Shown here piece by piece: positions 54,554 to 62,217 of a DNA stretch of 63,028 nt. How positions within the stretch are numbered: position 1 is the first letter of the stretch; every line of letters starts with the position of its first letter. The notes under the pieces are model-generated. The model was not told the origin of the DNA, searched no databases, and saw only the letters and a program-made list of their open reading frames with translations. The stretch lies in assembly GCA_001899585.1 (NCBI GenBank), contig MKWE01000019.1:1-63028 (forward strand), given 5' to 3'. The DNA comes from Rhodospirillales bacterium 70-18 (lineage in GTDB: Bacteria; Pseudomonadota; Alphaproteobacteria; Acetobacterales; Acetobacteraceae). Made by a program: the position numbers and the translations under genes.

Positions 54554-56152
54554 ATGACCGATACCGTGGACGTGCTGATCATCGGCGCCGGGGCCTCCGG
54601 CGCCGCCGTCGCGTGGAGCCTGGCCGAGACCAAGATGCGCATCGTCTGCCTGGAGCAGGGCGACTGGATGAACCCCGCCGCCTACCCGGCCAGCGGGCGG
54701 GACTGGGAAGCGCGCCAGCTCGGCGATTTCGCGATCAACCCCAACCGGCGCGCGCGGGCGGCCGACTACCCGATCAACGAGGACAACTCGCCGATCAAGG
54801 TGGGCAATTTCAACGCCGTGGGCGGCAGCACCATCCTCTATGCCGGGCATTTCCCGCGCTTCCACCCGTCGGATTTCCGCGTCCGCTCGCTGGACGGGGT
54901 GGCCGATGACTGGCCGCTCGACTACGCCACGCTGGAGCCGTTCTATGCCGAGAACGACCGCGTCATGGGCGTCTCGGGCCTCGCCGGCGACCCCGCCTAT
55001 CCGCCGCACGAGGCGACGATGCCGCCGCTGCCGCTGGGCCGGTCGGGCCGGATCCTGGCGCGCGGGATGAACGCGATGGGCTGGCACTGGTGGCCGTCCG
55101 ACAGCGCCATCGCCTCCACCGACTACGAGGGCCGGGCGGGCTGCATCAACCTGGCCCATTGCACCTCCGGCTGCGCGCAGGGGGCGAAAGCCTCGACGGA
55201 CATCACCTACTGGCCGCAGGCGATCCGCGCCGGGGTGGAGCTGCGCACGCGCTGCCGGGTGCGCGAGATCACCACCAACGCCGAGGGCATGGCCTCCGGC
55301 GTGGTGTATTACGATGCCGAGGGCGTGGAGCGGTTCCAGGCGGCCGAGGTCGTCATCCTGGCCTGCAACGGCATCGGCACGCCGCGCATCCTGCTGAACT
55401 CCGCCTCCGGGCGGTTCCCCCGCGGGCTCGCCAACACATCGGATCAGGTGGGGCGGAACCTGATGTTCCACCCCTATGCCGCCATCCATGGCTATTTCGA
55501 CGAGGAGACCGACGGCTATCGCGGCCCCGGCAACTGCATCTGGAGCCAGGAGTTCTATGAATCCGACCCGTCGCGCGGCTTCCTGCGCGGCTACACCTTC
55601 GAATTCGTGCGCGGCCAGGGCGCGGTGATGGCCGCGGTGCAGGGCATGCAGACGGGACGGCTGCCCTGGGGGGCCGCGCACCACGCCGCCTACCGCAAGC
55701 TGCACGCCCACCGCACCGGCATGGTGGCGATCTGCGAGGACCTGCCGGAGGCGCATAACCGGGTGACGCTCGACCCGGTGCTGAAGGACGGCCACGGCAT
55801 CCCGGCGCCGAAGCTGCACTACACGCTGTCGGAGAACTCGCGGCGCATGCTGGACCATGCGGTGGCGCGCGGCAGCGAGATCCTGCGCGCCGCCGGCGCC
55901 CGCGACATCGCCACCGAGGCGCCGATCCAGAGCAACGGCGTGCACCTGATGGGCACCGCGCGCATGGGCACCAACCCGGAGCGCTCGGTGGTGAACGAAT
56001 GGGGGCGCAGCCACGACGTGCGGAACCTGTTCATCGTCGATGGCTCCATCTTCGTCACCTCGGCCGGCCTGAACCCGACGCGCACCATCCAGGCGCTGGC
56101 ACTCTACATCGCGGACCAGATGAAGCGCCGCCTGAGCACCCTGTTCGATTGA
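54554..56152 (+). CDS. GMC-family FAD oxidoreductase (gluconate dehydrogenase large-subunit-like)
   Basis: A 532-residue flavoprotein. The FAD dinucleotide fold is VLIIGAGASGAAVAWSL near residue 8. GGSTILYAGHFPRFHPSDF near 95 and DEETDGYRGPGNCIWSQEF near 315 follow. The catalytic histidine region is SNGVHLMGTARMGTNPE near 460, and NPTRTIQALALYIADQM ends the FAD domain. It oxidises an alcohol or sugar acid. A small-subunit gene follows after 7 bp, as in membrane-linked gluconate 2-dehydrogenase complexes. No cytochrome subunit is adjacent. The partnership with an M81 gene 53 bp upstream is uncommon. Confidence 0.9.
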   Translation: MTDTVDVLIIGAGASGAAVAWSLAETKMRIVCLEQGDWMNPAAYPASGRDWEARQLGDFAINPNRRARAADYPINEDNSPIKVGNFNAVGGSTILYAGHFPRFHPSDFRVRSLDGVADDWPLDYATLEPFYAENDRVMGVSGLAGDPAYPPHEATMPPLPLGRSGRILARGMNAMGWHWWPSDSAIASTDYEGRAGCINLAHCTSGCAQGAKASTDITYWPQAIRAGVELRTRCRVREITTNAEGMASGVVYYDAEGVERFQAAEVVILACNGIGTPRILLNSASGRFPRGLANTSDQVGRNLMFHPYAAIHGYFDEETDGYRGPGNCIWSQEFYESDPSRGFLRGYTFEFVRGQGAVMAAVQGMQTGRLPWGAAHHAAYRKLHAHRTGMVAICEDLPEAHNRVTLDPVLKDGHGIPAPKLHYTLSENSRRMLDHAVARGSEILRAAGARDIATEAPIQSNGVHLMGTARMGTNPERSVVNEWGRSHDVRNLFIVDGSIFVTSAGLNPTRTIQALALYIADQMKRRLSTLFD

Positions 56153-56159
56153 GGACCAC

Positions 56160-56624
56160 ATGGCGAGCGATGATGCGGCCCCCGGGCCGGGCCTGACCGA
56201 CGCGGCGCGGCACGCGCTGCGCCAGGTGGCGGCGATGATGATCCCGGCCAGCGCCGAATACCGCGTGCCGGGCGCTGACGACGAGCTGGTCTTCGCCGAC
56301 ATGCTGCGCAGCACGGGGCGCGACACCGCGGCGATCGCGCGCGCGCTGGCGGACCTGGACGCGCGCGCCGGCGGCAGCTTCGCCGGGCTCGACGCGGCGC
56401 GGCGCGAGGCTGTGGCGGGCGAATGGCGGGCGGCGGCAAGCCCGGACTTCATCCTGCTGCAACGCCTGGTGCTGCAATGCTACTACCGTGACGACCGGGT
56501 GATGCGCTCGCTCGACATGGAACCGCGGCCGCCCTTCCCGAAGGGGCATGTCGTCGAACAGGGCGACTGGTCGCTGCTCGACCCCGTGCGCAAACGGGCG
56601 AGGATGTGGCGGGACGCGCCGTAG
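56160..56624 (+). CDS. Gluconate 2-dehydrogenase subunit 3-like protein
   Basis: A 154-residue helical protein of the gluconate 2-dehydrogenase subunit 3 family: LTDAARHALRQVAAMMIPAS, then PGADDELVFADML and SPDFILLQRLVLQCYYRDD, then a PFPKGHVVEQGDWSLLDPVR tail. Family members are chaperone-like small subunits, often with a Tat leader; none is present here, so the complex may be cytoplasmic or exported by another subunit. ATG 56160 follows the GMC stop by 7 bp, which supports co-expression. Confidence 0.82.
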   Translation: MASDDAAPGPGLTDAARHALRQVAAMMIPASAEYRVPGADDELVFADMLRSTGRDTAAIARALADLDARAGGSFAGLDAARREAVAGEWRAAASPDFILLQRLVLQCYYRDDRVMRSLDMEPRPPFPKGHVVEQGDWSLLDPVRKRARMWRDAP

Positions 56625-56711
56625 CGCGAATCGGCATGGCATCCCGGCACCGATCGGCCCCGGCATTGGTCGGCGCCGGAACGCCCGCGGTTGAGGATCG
56701 ATATGCAACTG

Positions 56712-56737
56712 GGTTGTCGACAATTTTGTTGTCAACC
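56712..56737 (+). promoter_or_regulatory. Dyad upstream of the biotin carboxylase gene
   Basis: GGTTGTCGACAA (56712-56723) and TTGTTGTCAACC (56726-56737) form a dyad. The left half contains the perfect palindrome TTGTCGACAA, a typical target of GntR-type or similar dimeric regulators. It lies 65 bp upstream of the TTG start at 56802. No regulator gene is adjacent. Confidence 0.5.
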
Positions 56738-56801
56738 AATCGGCATCTGCTACCCTCGCGCGATCGGCGGAGAACCGCCAGGCTGTCGAGGGTGCGGAAA
56801 T

Positions 56802-58148
56802 TTGTTCGAGAAAGTCCTGGTCGCCAACCGCGCGACCGCCGCCACCCGGGTGATCCGCGCGCTGCGATCGCTCGGGGTGCGCAGTGTCGCCGTGTATTCG
56901 GAGGCCGACCGCGACCTGCCGGCGGTGGCCGAGGCCGATGAGGCCTTCCCGCTCGGCCCCGCCCCGGCGCGCGACAGCTACCTGAACCAGGACCGCATCC
57001 TGGCCATCGCCCGCGCGGCCGGGGTGGACGGGCTGCATCCGGGCTACGGCTTCCTGTCGGAAAACCCCGATTTCGCCCGCGCGGTGGAGGCGGCCGGCAT
57101 ACGTTTCATCGGGCCGGACTGGCGGTCGATCGCCGCGATGGGCCACAAGAGCCGTGCCCGCGAACTGATGGCCCGGCACGGCATGCCGATGTCGCCCAGC
57201 AGCGCCATCCTCGGCGCCGATGCGGATGCGGCGCTGGACGAGGCCCGCGCGCTTGGCTTCCCGGTGATGATCAAGCCGGCCGGCGGCGGCGGCGGCATCG
57301 GCATGATGGCGGTGAGCGACGAGGCCGGGTTCCCCGCCGCCCTGGCGCGGGCGCGCAGCCTGGCGGAACGCAGCTTCGCCAGTTCGGAACTCTATCTGGA
57401 ACGGCTGATGCTGCGGCCCCGCCATATCGAGTTCCAGATCATCGCCGATTCGCATGGCGATGTGCGGCATTTGTTCGAGCGCGACTGCTCGGTGCAGCGG
57501 CGCCACCAGAAGGTGATCGAGGAATCCCCGGCCCCCGGCATCGCCGCCGAGGATTTGCGCGCCGCCGCCGCGAACGTGACCGCCAGCGTCGCGGCGGCCG
57601 GCTACACCAATATCGGCACCGTGGAGACGCTCTATACCCCGGGCACCGGCTTCAGCTTCCTGGAGATGAACACAAGGCTGCAGGTGGAGCACGCGGTGAC
57701 CGAGGAAGTGACGGGCATCGACATCGTCGCCGCCCAGATCCGCCTGGCCGCCGGCGCGCGCCTGGCCGCGGTGTTGCCCGACCCGGTGCGCCGCCAGGGT
57801 CACGCCATCCAGGCGCGCATCTATGCCGAGGACCCGGTGCGGTTTTTCCCCTCGCCCGGCCCGCTCACCGTGTTCCGCCCGCCGGCCGGGCCGGGGATTC
57901 GGGTGGAGACCGGCTACCGCGAAGGCAACCTCGTGACCCCGCATTATGACCCGATGATCGCCAAGGTGATCGCCCATGCGGCGGATCGGCCGGCGGCGAT
58001 CGCCACCCTGGCGGAGGCGCTGCGGGGCTTCGAGATCGCCGGGCTGAAGACCAATATCCCGTTTATCCTGGCCGTGCTGGGCAGCGAAGGATTCGCTGGC
58101 GGGCAGGTGCATACCGGGTTGGCGGCGGAGGTGCTGAAGGCGAAGTAA
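56802..58148 (+). CDS. Acyl-CoA carboxylase, biotin carboxylase subunit
   Basis: A 448-residue enzyme that carboxylates biotin with ATP and bicarbonate. The N-terminal domain opens LFEKVLVANRATAATRVIRA. The ATP-grasp loop is IKPAGGGGGIGMM near 160, with HIEFQIIADSHGDVRHLFER near 210 and FLEMNTRLQVEHAVTEEVTG near 285. TTG 56802 is chosen, with GAGGGTG upstream; an ATG at 56691 would add 37 cysteine-rich residues foreign to the family. There is no biotin carrier domain at the C-terminus, so the carrier is the separate 73-residue protein encoded at 60425. It is convergent with the rest of the carboxylase genes. Confidence 0.93.
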   Translation: MFEKVLVANRATAATRVIRALRSLGVRSVAVYSEADRDLPAVAEADEAFPLGPAPARDSYLNQDRILAIARAAGVDGLHPGYGFLSENPDFARAVEAAGIRFIGPDWRSIAAMGHKSRARELMARHGMPMSPSSAILGADADAALDEARALGFPVMIKPAGGGGGIGMMAVSDEAGFPAALARARSLAERSFASSELYLERLMLRPRHIEFQIIADSHGDVRHLFERDCSVQRRHQKVIEESPAPGIAAEDLRAAAANVTASVAAAGYTNIGTVETLYTPGTGFSFLEMNTRLQVEHAVTEEVTGIDIVAAQIRLAAGARLAAVLPDPVRRQGHAIQARIYAEDPVRFFPSPGPLTVFRPPAGPGIRVETGYREGNLVTPHYDPMIAKVIAHAADRPAAIATLAEALRGFEIAGLKTNIPFILAVLGSEGFAGGQVHTGLAAEVLKAK

Positions 58149-58268
58149 GGCGTTCTTTTTTGGAAAAAAAGAACCAAAAAACTTTTATCCGCTGGAGTCT
58201 CCCCGGCCAGCGCCGGGTCTCCAGCGAACAAAGTTTTTTTGCTTCTTTTTGTTCACAAAAAGAAGATT
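58149..58268. terminator. A/T-rich multi-hairpin element, copy 2 (bidirectional terminator)
   Basis: Nested dyads lie between two convergent genes. GTTCTTTTTT / AAAAAAGAAC lies at about 58152-58174. AAAAAACTTT (58176-58185) pairs with AAAGTTTTTT (58230-58239), enclosing CGCTGGAG / CTCCAGCG (58190-58197, 58219-58226) and CCCGGC-CAGC-GCCGGG. CTTCTTTTTG / CAAAAAGAAG lies at 58242-58265. The left part repeats the element at 24455. T-runs face both directions. Confidence 0.75.
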
Positions 58269-58269
58269 C

Positions 58270-59709
58270 TCACTTCCTCGCTGCAAGGAATGTCTCGTAT
58301 CCCGCCAACACCCGCAACGCCTGCGCCGCCTCCGCGAGTTCGTTGTAAACGGGGATGCCGTCCGCCACCGCCTGTTCGCGGTAGCGTTGCTTCTGCGCCT
58401 CGATGTCGGCCTCGCCGTCCGAGCGCAGCACCAGCACGAAATGCCCGGCCTCGGCGCCGCCGTCGCGCGCGGCCAGGGCGGCGGCGAACAGGTTGGGCAG
58501 GATCTGCGGATTGGCGTAGCTGAGGATCACCGTCATGTTGAGGTGCATCACCACCGCGCCGATGCCGGGTTCGGCGGCGAAGGCCTCGAAGATGCGGCCG
58601 GCGATCCGCCCGTCCTGCTGGCGCAGCGTGCCGGCGGGCGTGTCCACCGGGTTCTGCACGCTGGAGCCGGGCGGCAGGCCCAGCGCCTCCAGCCGCGCCA
58701 GCGTCGCCTCGCCGAAACGCGGCACCTCGAAGCCGGCGCGGCTGAAGGCGTCGGCGGCAAGCACGCTGGTGCCGCCGCCATTGCCGAACAGCACCAGCTT
58801 GCGGGTGGGCAGGCCCGGCCGGGCGGGCAGTGCCTGGAACATCAGCAGCGCGTCCAGGAAAGCGTCCAGCGTTTCCACCAGCGCCACCCCGGTCTGTCGC
58901 GCGAAGGCGCCCCAGAGCCGGTCGTCCTGCGCCAGGGCGGCGGTGTGGGAGGCGGAGGCGCGCTGGCCGTCGGCGGTGCGGCCGCCTTTCAGCAGCACCA
59001 CCGGCTTGCGGCCGCGCGCGGCGCGCAGCGTGTCGAATAACTGGCGGGCGTCCGGCGCGTCTTCCAAATAGAGGCCAATCACTTTGGTCCGCGGATCGGC
59101 CAGGTAGTAGCCGAGCAGTTCGGCGGCGCCCAGATCGGCGCAATTGCCCATCGTGACGAGCCCGCTGAAGCGCAGCCCACGCATCTGGCCGCGCCGCAGG
59201 ATGTCCACCCCCAGGCCGCCGCTCTGCGACAACACGCCCACGCCGCCGGGGGCGAAGCCGACGCGATCGACGAAGGAGAGCTTCGCCAGCGGCGCATGGA
59301 TACCCAGGCAGTTCGGCCCCACCAGCCGCGCCCCGGCGCCGCGCACCGCCGCGACCAGCTCCGCCTGCAACTCCGGCGCCCCGCTTTCGGCGAAGCCGCT
59401 GGAGACCACCTGCACGAAGCGCAACTTGCCGGCGGCACCCTCGAAGAGCTTCGGCGTCTGTGCCGCGCCGACGGCGACATAGGCGTAGTCCACCGGTTCG
59501 GGCAGGTCGCGCAGCGAGGGTACCGCGGGGAAGCCCTCGATGGTCGGCGCGGTCGGATGCACGGGGTAGATCCGGCCGACGAAACCGCTGGGACGCAGGT
59601 TACGCAGGAAGGTGTTGGCGAAGCCGCCGGTGCCGCTGGAAGCGCCCACGACGGCCACCGCCCGCGGCGCGAACAGCGGCGCGAACCGGGCCAGCGCATC
59701 GCCGCTCAT
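58270..59709 (-). CDS. NDP-forming acyl-CoA synthetase, alpha (CoA-binding) subunit
   Basis: A 479-residue protein. The CoA-binding domain starts VAVVGASSGTGGFANTFL near residue 18. GPNCLGIHAPLAKLSFVDR near 130 and GVLSQSGGLGVDILRRG near 160 follow. The phospho-histidine segment SASHTAALAQDD lies near 255. This is the alpha half of ADP-forming acetyl/acyl-CoA synthetases. The beta ATP-grasp half is encoded just upstream on the same strand, with start and stop overlapping (ATGA). It makes an acyl-CoA from a free acid using ATP, or runs in reverse. Confidence 0.9.
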   Translation of the reverse strand: MSGDALARFAPLFAPRAVAVVGASSGTGGFANTFLRNLRPSGFVGRIYPVHPTAPTIEGFPAVPSLRDLPEPVDYAYVAVGAAQTPKLFEGAAGKLRFVQVVSSGFAESGAPELQAELVAAVRGAGARLVGPNCLGIHAPLAKLSFVDRVGFAPGGVGVLSQSGGLGVDILRRGQMRGLRFSGLVTMGNCADLGAAELLGYYLADPRTKVIGLYLEDAPDARQLFDTLRAARGRKPVVLLKGGRTADGQRASASHTAALAQDDRLWGAFARQTGVALVETLDAFLDALLMFQALPARPGLPTRKLVLFGNGGGTSVLAADAFSRAGFEVPRFGEATLARLEALGLPPGSSVQNPVDTPAGTLRQQDGRIAGRIFEAFAAEPGIGAVVMHLNMTVILSYANPQILPNLFAAALAARDGGAEAGHFVLVLRSDGEADIEAQKQRYREQAVADGIPVYNELAEAAQALRVLAGYETFLAARK

Positions 59710-60428
59710 CGCGCGTCTCCCAGGATGATCCGCGCATCCGCCGCCACCGCGCCGGCGGGTGAGACGATCAGCGGGTTGATGTCCAGTTCGGCGACCGCAT
59801 CGCCCACCGCCTCCAGCAGGCCGCCGGGGCCGCCGATCGCCAGCAGCGCGGCCCGCAGCGCGCCGATTGCCGCCGGGGGGGCGCCGCGCCATCCGGACAG
59901 CAGCGCGCGGCCACGCAGCGTCTCCAGCATGGCGTCGCAATCCACCGCGTCGATCGGGCAGATGGCGAAGGCGATGTCGCCCAGCAACTCCACCAGCACG
60001 CCGCCGAAGCCGCACATCACCACCGGGCCGAAGCGCGGGTCGTGCAGCGCGCCGACCACCATTTCCACACCTTTCGGCGCCATTTCTTCCAGCAGCCAGC
60101 CATCCACCGCATGGCCGGACGCGGCGATCCGCGCGCCCATCTCGGCGATCGCCGCGCCGGCCGCCGCCGCGTCCGGCAGCCCGATCCGCACCCCGCCGGC
60201 CTCGGTTTTGTGCAGGATGTCGCGCGAGACGATCTTCAATGCGAACGGCCCGTGCAGACCCTCGGCGAGCGGCCCCGCCGGCTCCGGCGGCAGCAACGCG
60301 CCCGGCGGCACCGCGATGCCGAAGGCGGCGAGCACCTGCTTGGCCTCCACCTCGTTCAGCGCCGACCGCCCCGCCGCCCGCGCCGCCGCCAGAATGGCCC
60401 GCGCGCCCGCTGGATCCGCCACGCTCAC
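59706..60428 (-). CDS. NDP-forming acyl-CoA synthetase, beta (ATP-grasp) subunit
   Basis: A 240-residue ATP-grasp_5 protein. LNEVEAKQVLAAFGIAVPPG near residue 20, then ALKIVSRDILHKTEAGGVRI near 63, with KGVEMVVGALHDPRFGPVVM and AELDINPLIVSPAGAVAADA further on, are all diagnostic. The start is GTG 60428, with GGAGG just before it; it overlaps the stop of the biotin carrier gene. Longer upstream frames run inside that gene. With the alpha subunit it forms a two-gene version of an enzyme that is a single chain in many bacteria. Confidence 0.9.
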   Translation of the reverse strand: MSVADPAGARAILAAARAAGRSALNEVEAKQVLAAFGIAVPPGALLPPEPAGPLAEGLHGPFALKIVSRDILHKTEAGGVRIGLPDAAAAGAAIAEMGARIAASGHAVDGWLLEEMAPKGVEMVVGALHDPRFGPVVMCGFGGVLVELLGDIAFAICPIDAVDCDAMLETLRGRALLSGWRGAPPAAIGALRAALLAIGGPGGLLEAVGDAVAELDINPLIVSPAGAVAADARIILGDAR

Positions 60429-60646
60429 GCCTCCAGGATCGCCACGACCTCGCCCTCGGCCACCGACGCCCCCTCGGCGACGCACAGCGTTTTCAGCACG
60501 CCGCGCTCCGGCGCCAGCACCGGGATTTCCATCTTCATGGATTCCAGGATCATCACCGGCTGCTCCTCGTCGAGCGCATCGCCTGGCGCGGCCACGATCT
60601 TCCAGACCGAGCCGCTGATCTCCGACAGAACCTTGATTTCGCGCAT
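60425..60646 (-). CDS. Stand-alone biotin carrier protein (biotinyl/lipoyl domain)
   Basis: A 73-residue protein consisting of one biotinyl domain. The biotinylation lysine is in ILESMKMEIPV near residue 38, and the hairpin partner GVLKTLCVAEGASVAEGEVV follows. Free-standing carriers of this size occur in split acyl-CoA carboxylases. It lies between the synthetase genes and a carboxyltransferase gene, all on the minus strand. It shuttles carboxybiotin from the carboxylase encoded at 56802 to a carboxyltransferase. Confidence 0.93.
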   Translation of the reverse strand: MREIKVLSEISGSVWKIVAAPGDALDEEQPVMILESMKMEIPVLAPERGVLKTLCVAEGASVAEGEVVAILEA

Positions 60647-60668
60647 CGCGTTTCCTCGCTTATGGCTG

Positions 60669-62204
60669 TTAAAAGCTGGTGGGCCAGGCCGCCAGCCGGT
60701 GCGTGCCCACGCCGCCGCTCAGCCGCCGGCCATGCACCTCCAGCATGTTCGCCAGCCAGTCCCGCGTCTCCGAGGGCTCGATCACGTCCTGCGCCTCGTA
60801 CAGCGCCGCCAGTTCCCAGGCCGAGGAATCCCGGCCCAGCTCCTCGGCCAGCCGGTCGAACCGCTCCGGGTCGTCCTCGCGTTTCAGCCCGTGCAGGATG
60901 CTGACGCCGATCACCGGGTCCACGAAGCCGAGATCGGCCATCGGCCAGCATGCCGTCGCGTCCGCGTTCCGTCCGCCGCCCATGTTCAGGTAGGCCTGCC
61001 CGTAGCTCTTGCGCATCACCACCTGCAGTTTCGGCACGGTGACGAGCGACAGCGCGTTCATCCAGTTCATGATCAGCCCCGGCGCGCCGCGCAGCTCGCC
61101 GGCCATGCCGATCAGGAAGCCGGGCTGGTCGGTCATGAAGATGATCGGGATGTTGAAGCTGTCGCACAGCACCAGGAAGCTGGTCGCCTTGCGGCAGGCG
61201 TCCACGTCGATCGCGCCGCCCTTGAACAGCGGGTTGCTGGCGATCAGCCCAACGCTGCGGCCGTCGATCCGCGCCAGCGCCGTCACCAGCGAACGCCCGA
61301 ACCTGCCCTTCAGTTCGAACAGCGACTCCGCATCCGCGACCAGCCGCAGGATGCGCCGCACGTCATAGGTCTGGTGGCGCGATTCCGGCAGCGCCGCGCG
61401 GATCGCGTCGCCATCCGCGCCCGAGCCCTCCGGCACCTCGCACCGCGGCGGTGCCGCCCCGGCATGATCGGGCAGGTAGCCGAGGAACCGCTTCACCGCC
61501 GCCAGCGCCTCCTCGTCGGTGTCCACCGCGAGGTCCACCAGCCCGGTGGTGTCGGTATGCAGCTTCCAACCGCCCAGTTCCTCGGCGTCCACCGCCTGGC
61601 TGATGGCGATCGAGGTGACGCGCCCGGAGGCCACCGACATTTTGGCGCCCTTGCGCATCACCACGAAGTCCGACAGGCAGGCATACCAGGTGGACGAGCC
61701 GTAGCACGGCCCCAGCATCGCCGAGACCCAGGGGGTGGTGCGCTCGCGCAGATATTCCGTGGGGTCCTGCCCCAGCATCGCCCGGCCGGCCGCCCCCATC
61801 CGATCCGGCATCCGCGCGCCCGCGGATTCGCCCACATAGATCACCGGCATGCCGGAGCGCGCGGCGATGCGCTTCACGTGCTGGATCTTCTTGCCGTTGA
61901 TCGCGCTGCTCGACGCACCGAGCACGGTGAAGTCATTGGACACCACCGCCACCGGCCGCCCGCCGATCCGCCCGAAGCCGGCGATCTTGCCATCCGCCGC
62001 CGAGCGCCCGCGCATCTCCGGCCGAATGCCCTGCGCCAGCAAGCCGGTCTCGCTGAAACTATCCGGGTCCAGCAGCACATCCAGCCGCTGGCGGGCGTTC
62101 AGCACGCCCTCGGCCGCCCGTGCCGCCAGCTTGGCCGCACCGCCCATCGCCAGCGCGGTCTCGCGCCGCCGCGTCAGTTCCGCCTGCGCCTCATCCAGGG
62201 ACAT
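60669..62204 (-). CDS. Acyl-CoA carboxylase carboxyltransferase subunit, copy 1
   Basis: A 511-residue crotonase-fold enzyme of the propionyl/methylcrotonyl-CoA carboxylase beta type. The N-domain has LNARQRLDVLLDPDSFSETG near residue 35 and VIYVGESAGARMPDRMG near 120. The C-domain has SFLVLCDSFNIPIIFMTDQP, then GFLIGMAGELRGAPGLIMNW and MRKSYGQAYLNMGGG. Length is normal for the family. It transfers CO2 from biotin to an acyl-CoA. It lies 22 bp upstream of the carrier gene and 13 bp downstream of a second carboxyltransferase gene. The exact acyl group is not clear. Confidence 0.92.
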   Translation of the reverse strand: MSLDEAQAELTRRRETALAMGGAAKLAARAAEGVLNARQRLDVLLDPDSFSETGLLAQGIRPEMRGRSAADGKIAGFGRIGGRPVAVVSNDFTVLGASSSAINGKKIQHVKRIAARSGMPVIYVGESAGARMPDRMGAAGRAMLGQDPTEYLRERTTPWVSAMLGPCYGSSTWYACLSDFVVMRKGAKMSVASGRVTSIAISQAVDAEELGGWKLHTDTTGLVDLAVDTDEEALAAVKRFLGYLPDHAGAAPPRCEVPEGSGADGDAIRAALPESRHQTYDVRRILRLVADAESLFELKGRFGRSLVTALARIDGRSVGLIASNPLFKGGAIDVDACRKATSFLVLCDSFNIPIIFMTDQPGFLIGMAGELRGAPGLIMNWMNALSLVTVPKLQVVMRKSYGQAYLNMGGGRNADATACWPMADLGFVDPVIGVSILHGLKREDDPERFDRLAEELGRDSSAWELAALYEAQDVIEPSETRDWLANMLEVHGRRLSGGVGTHRLAAWPTSF

Positions 62205-62217
62205 ACGGTGTCTTTCC

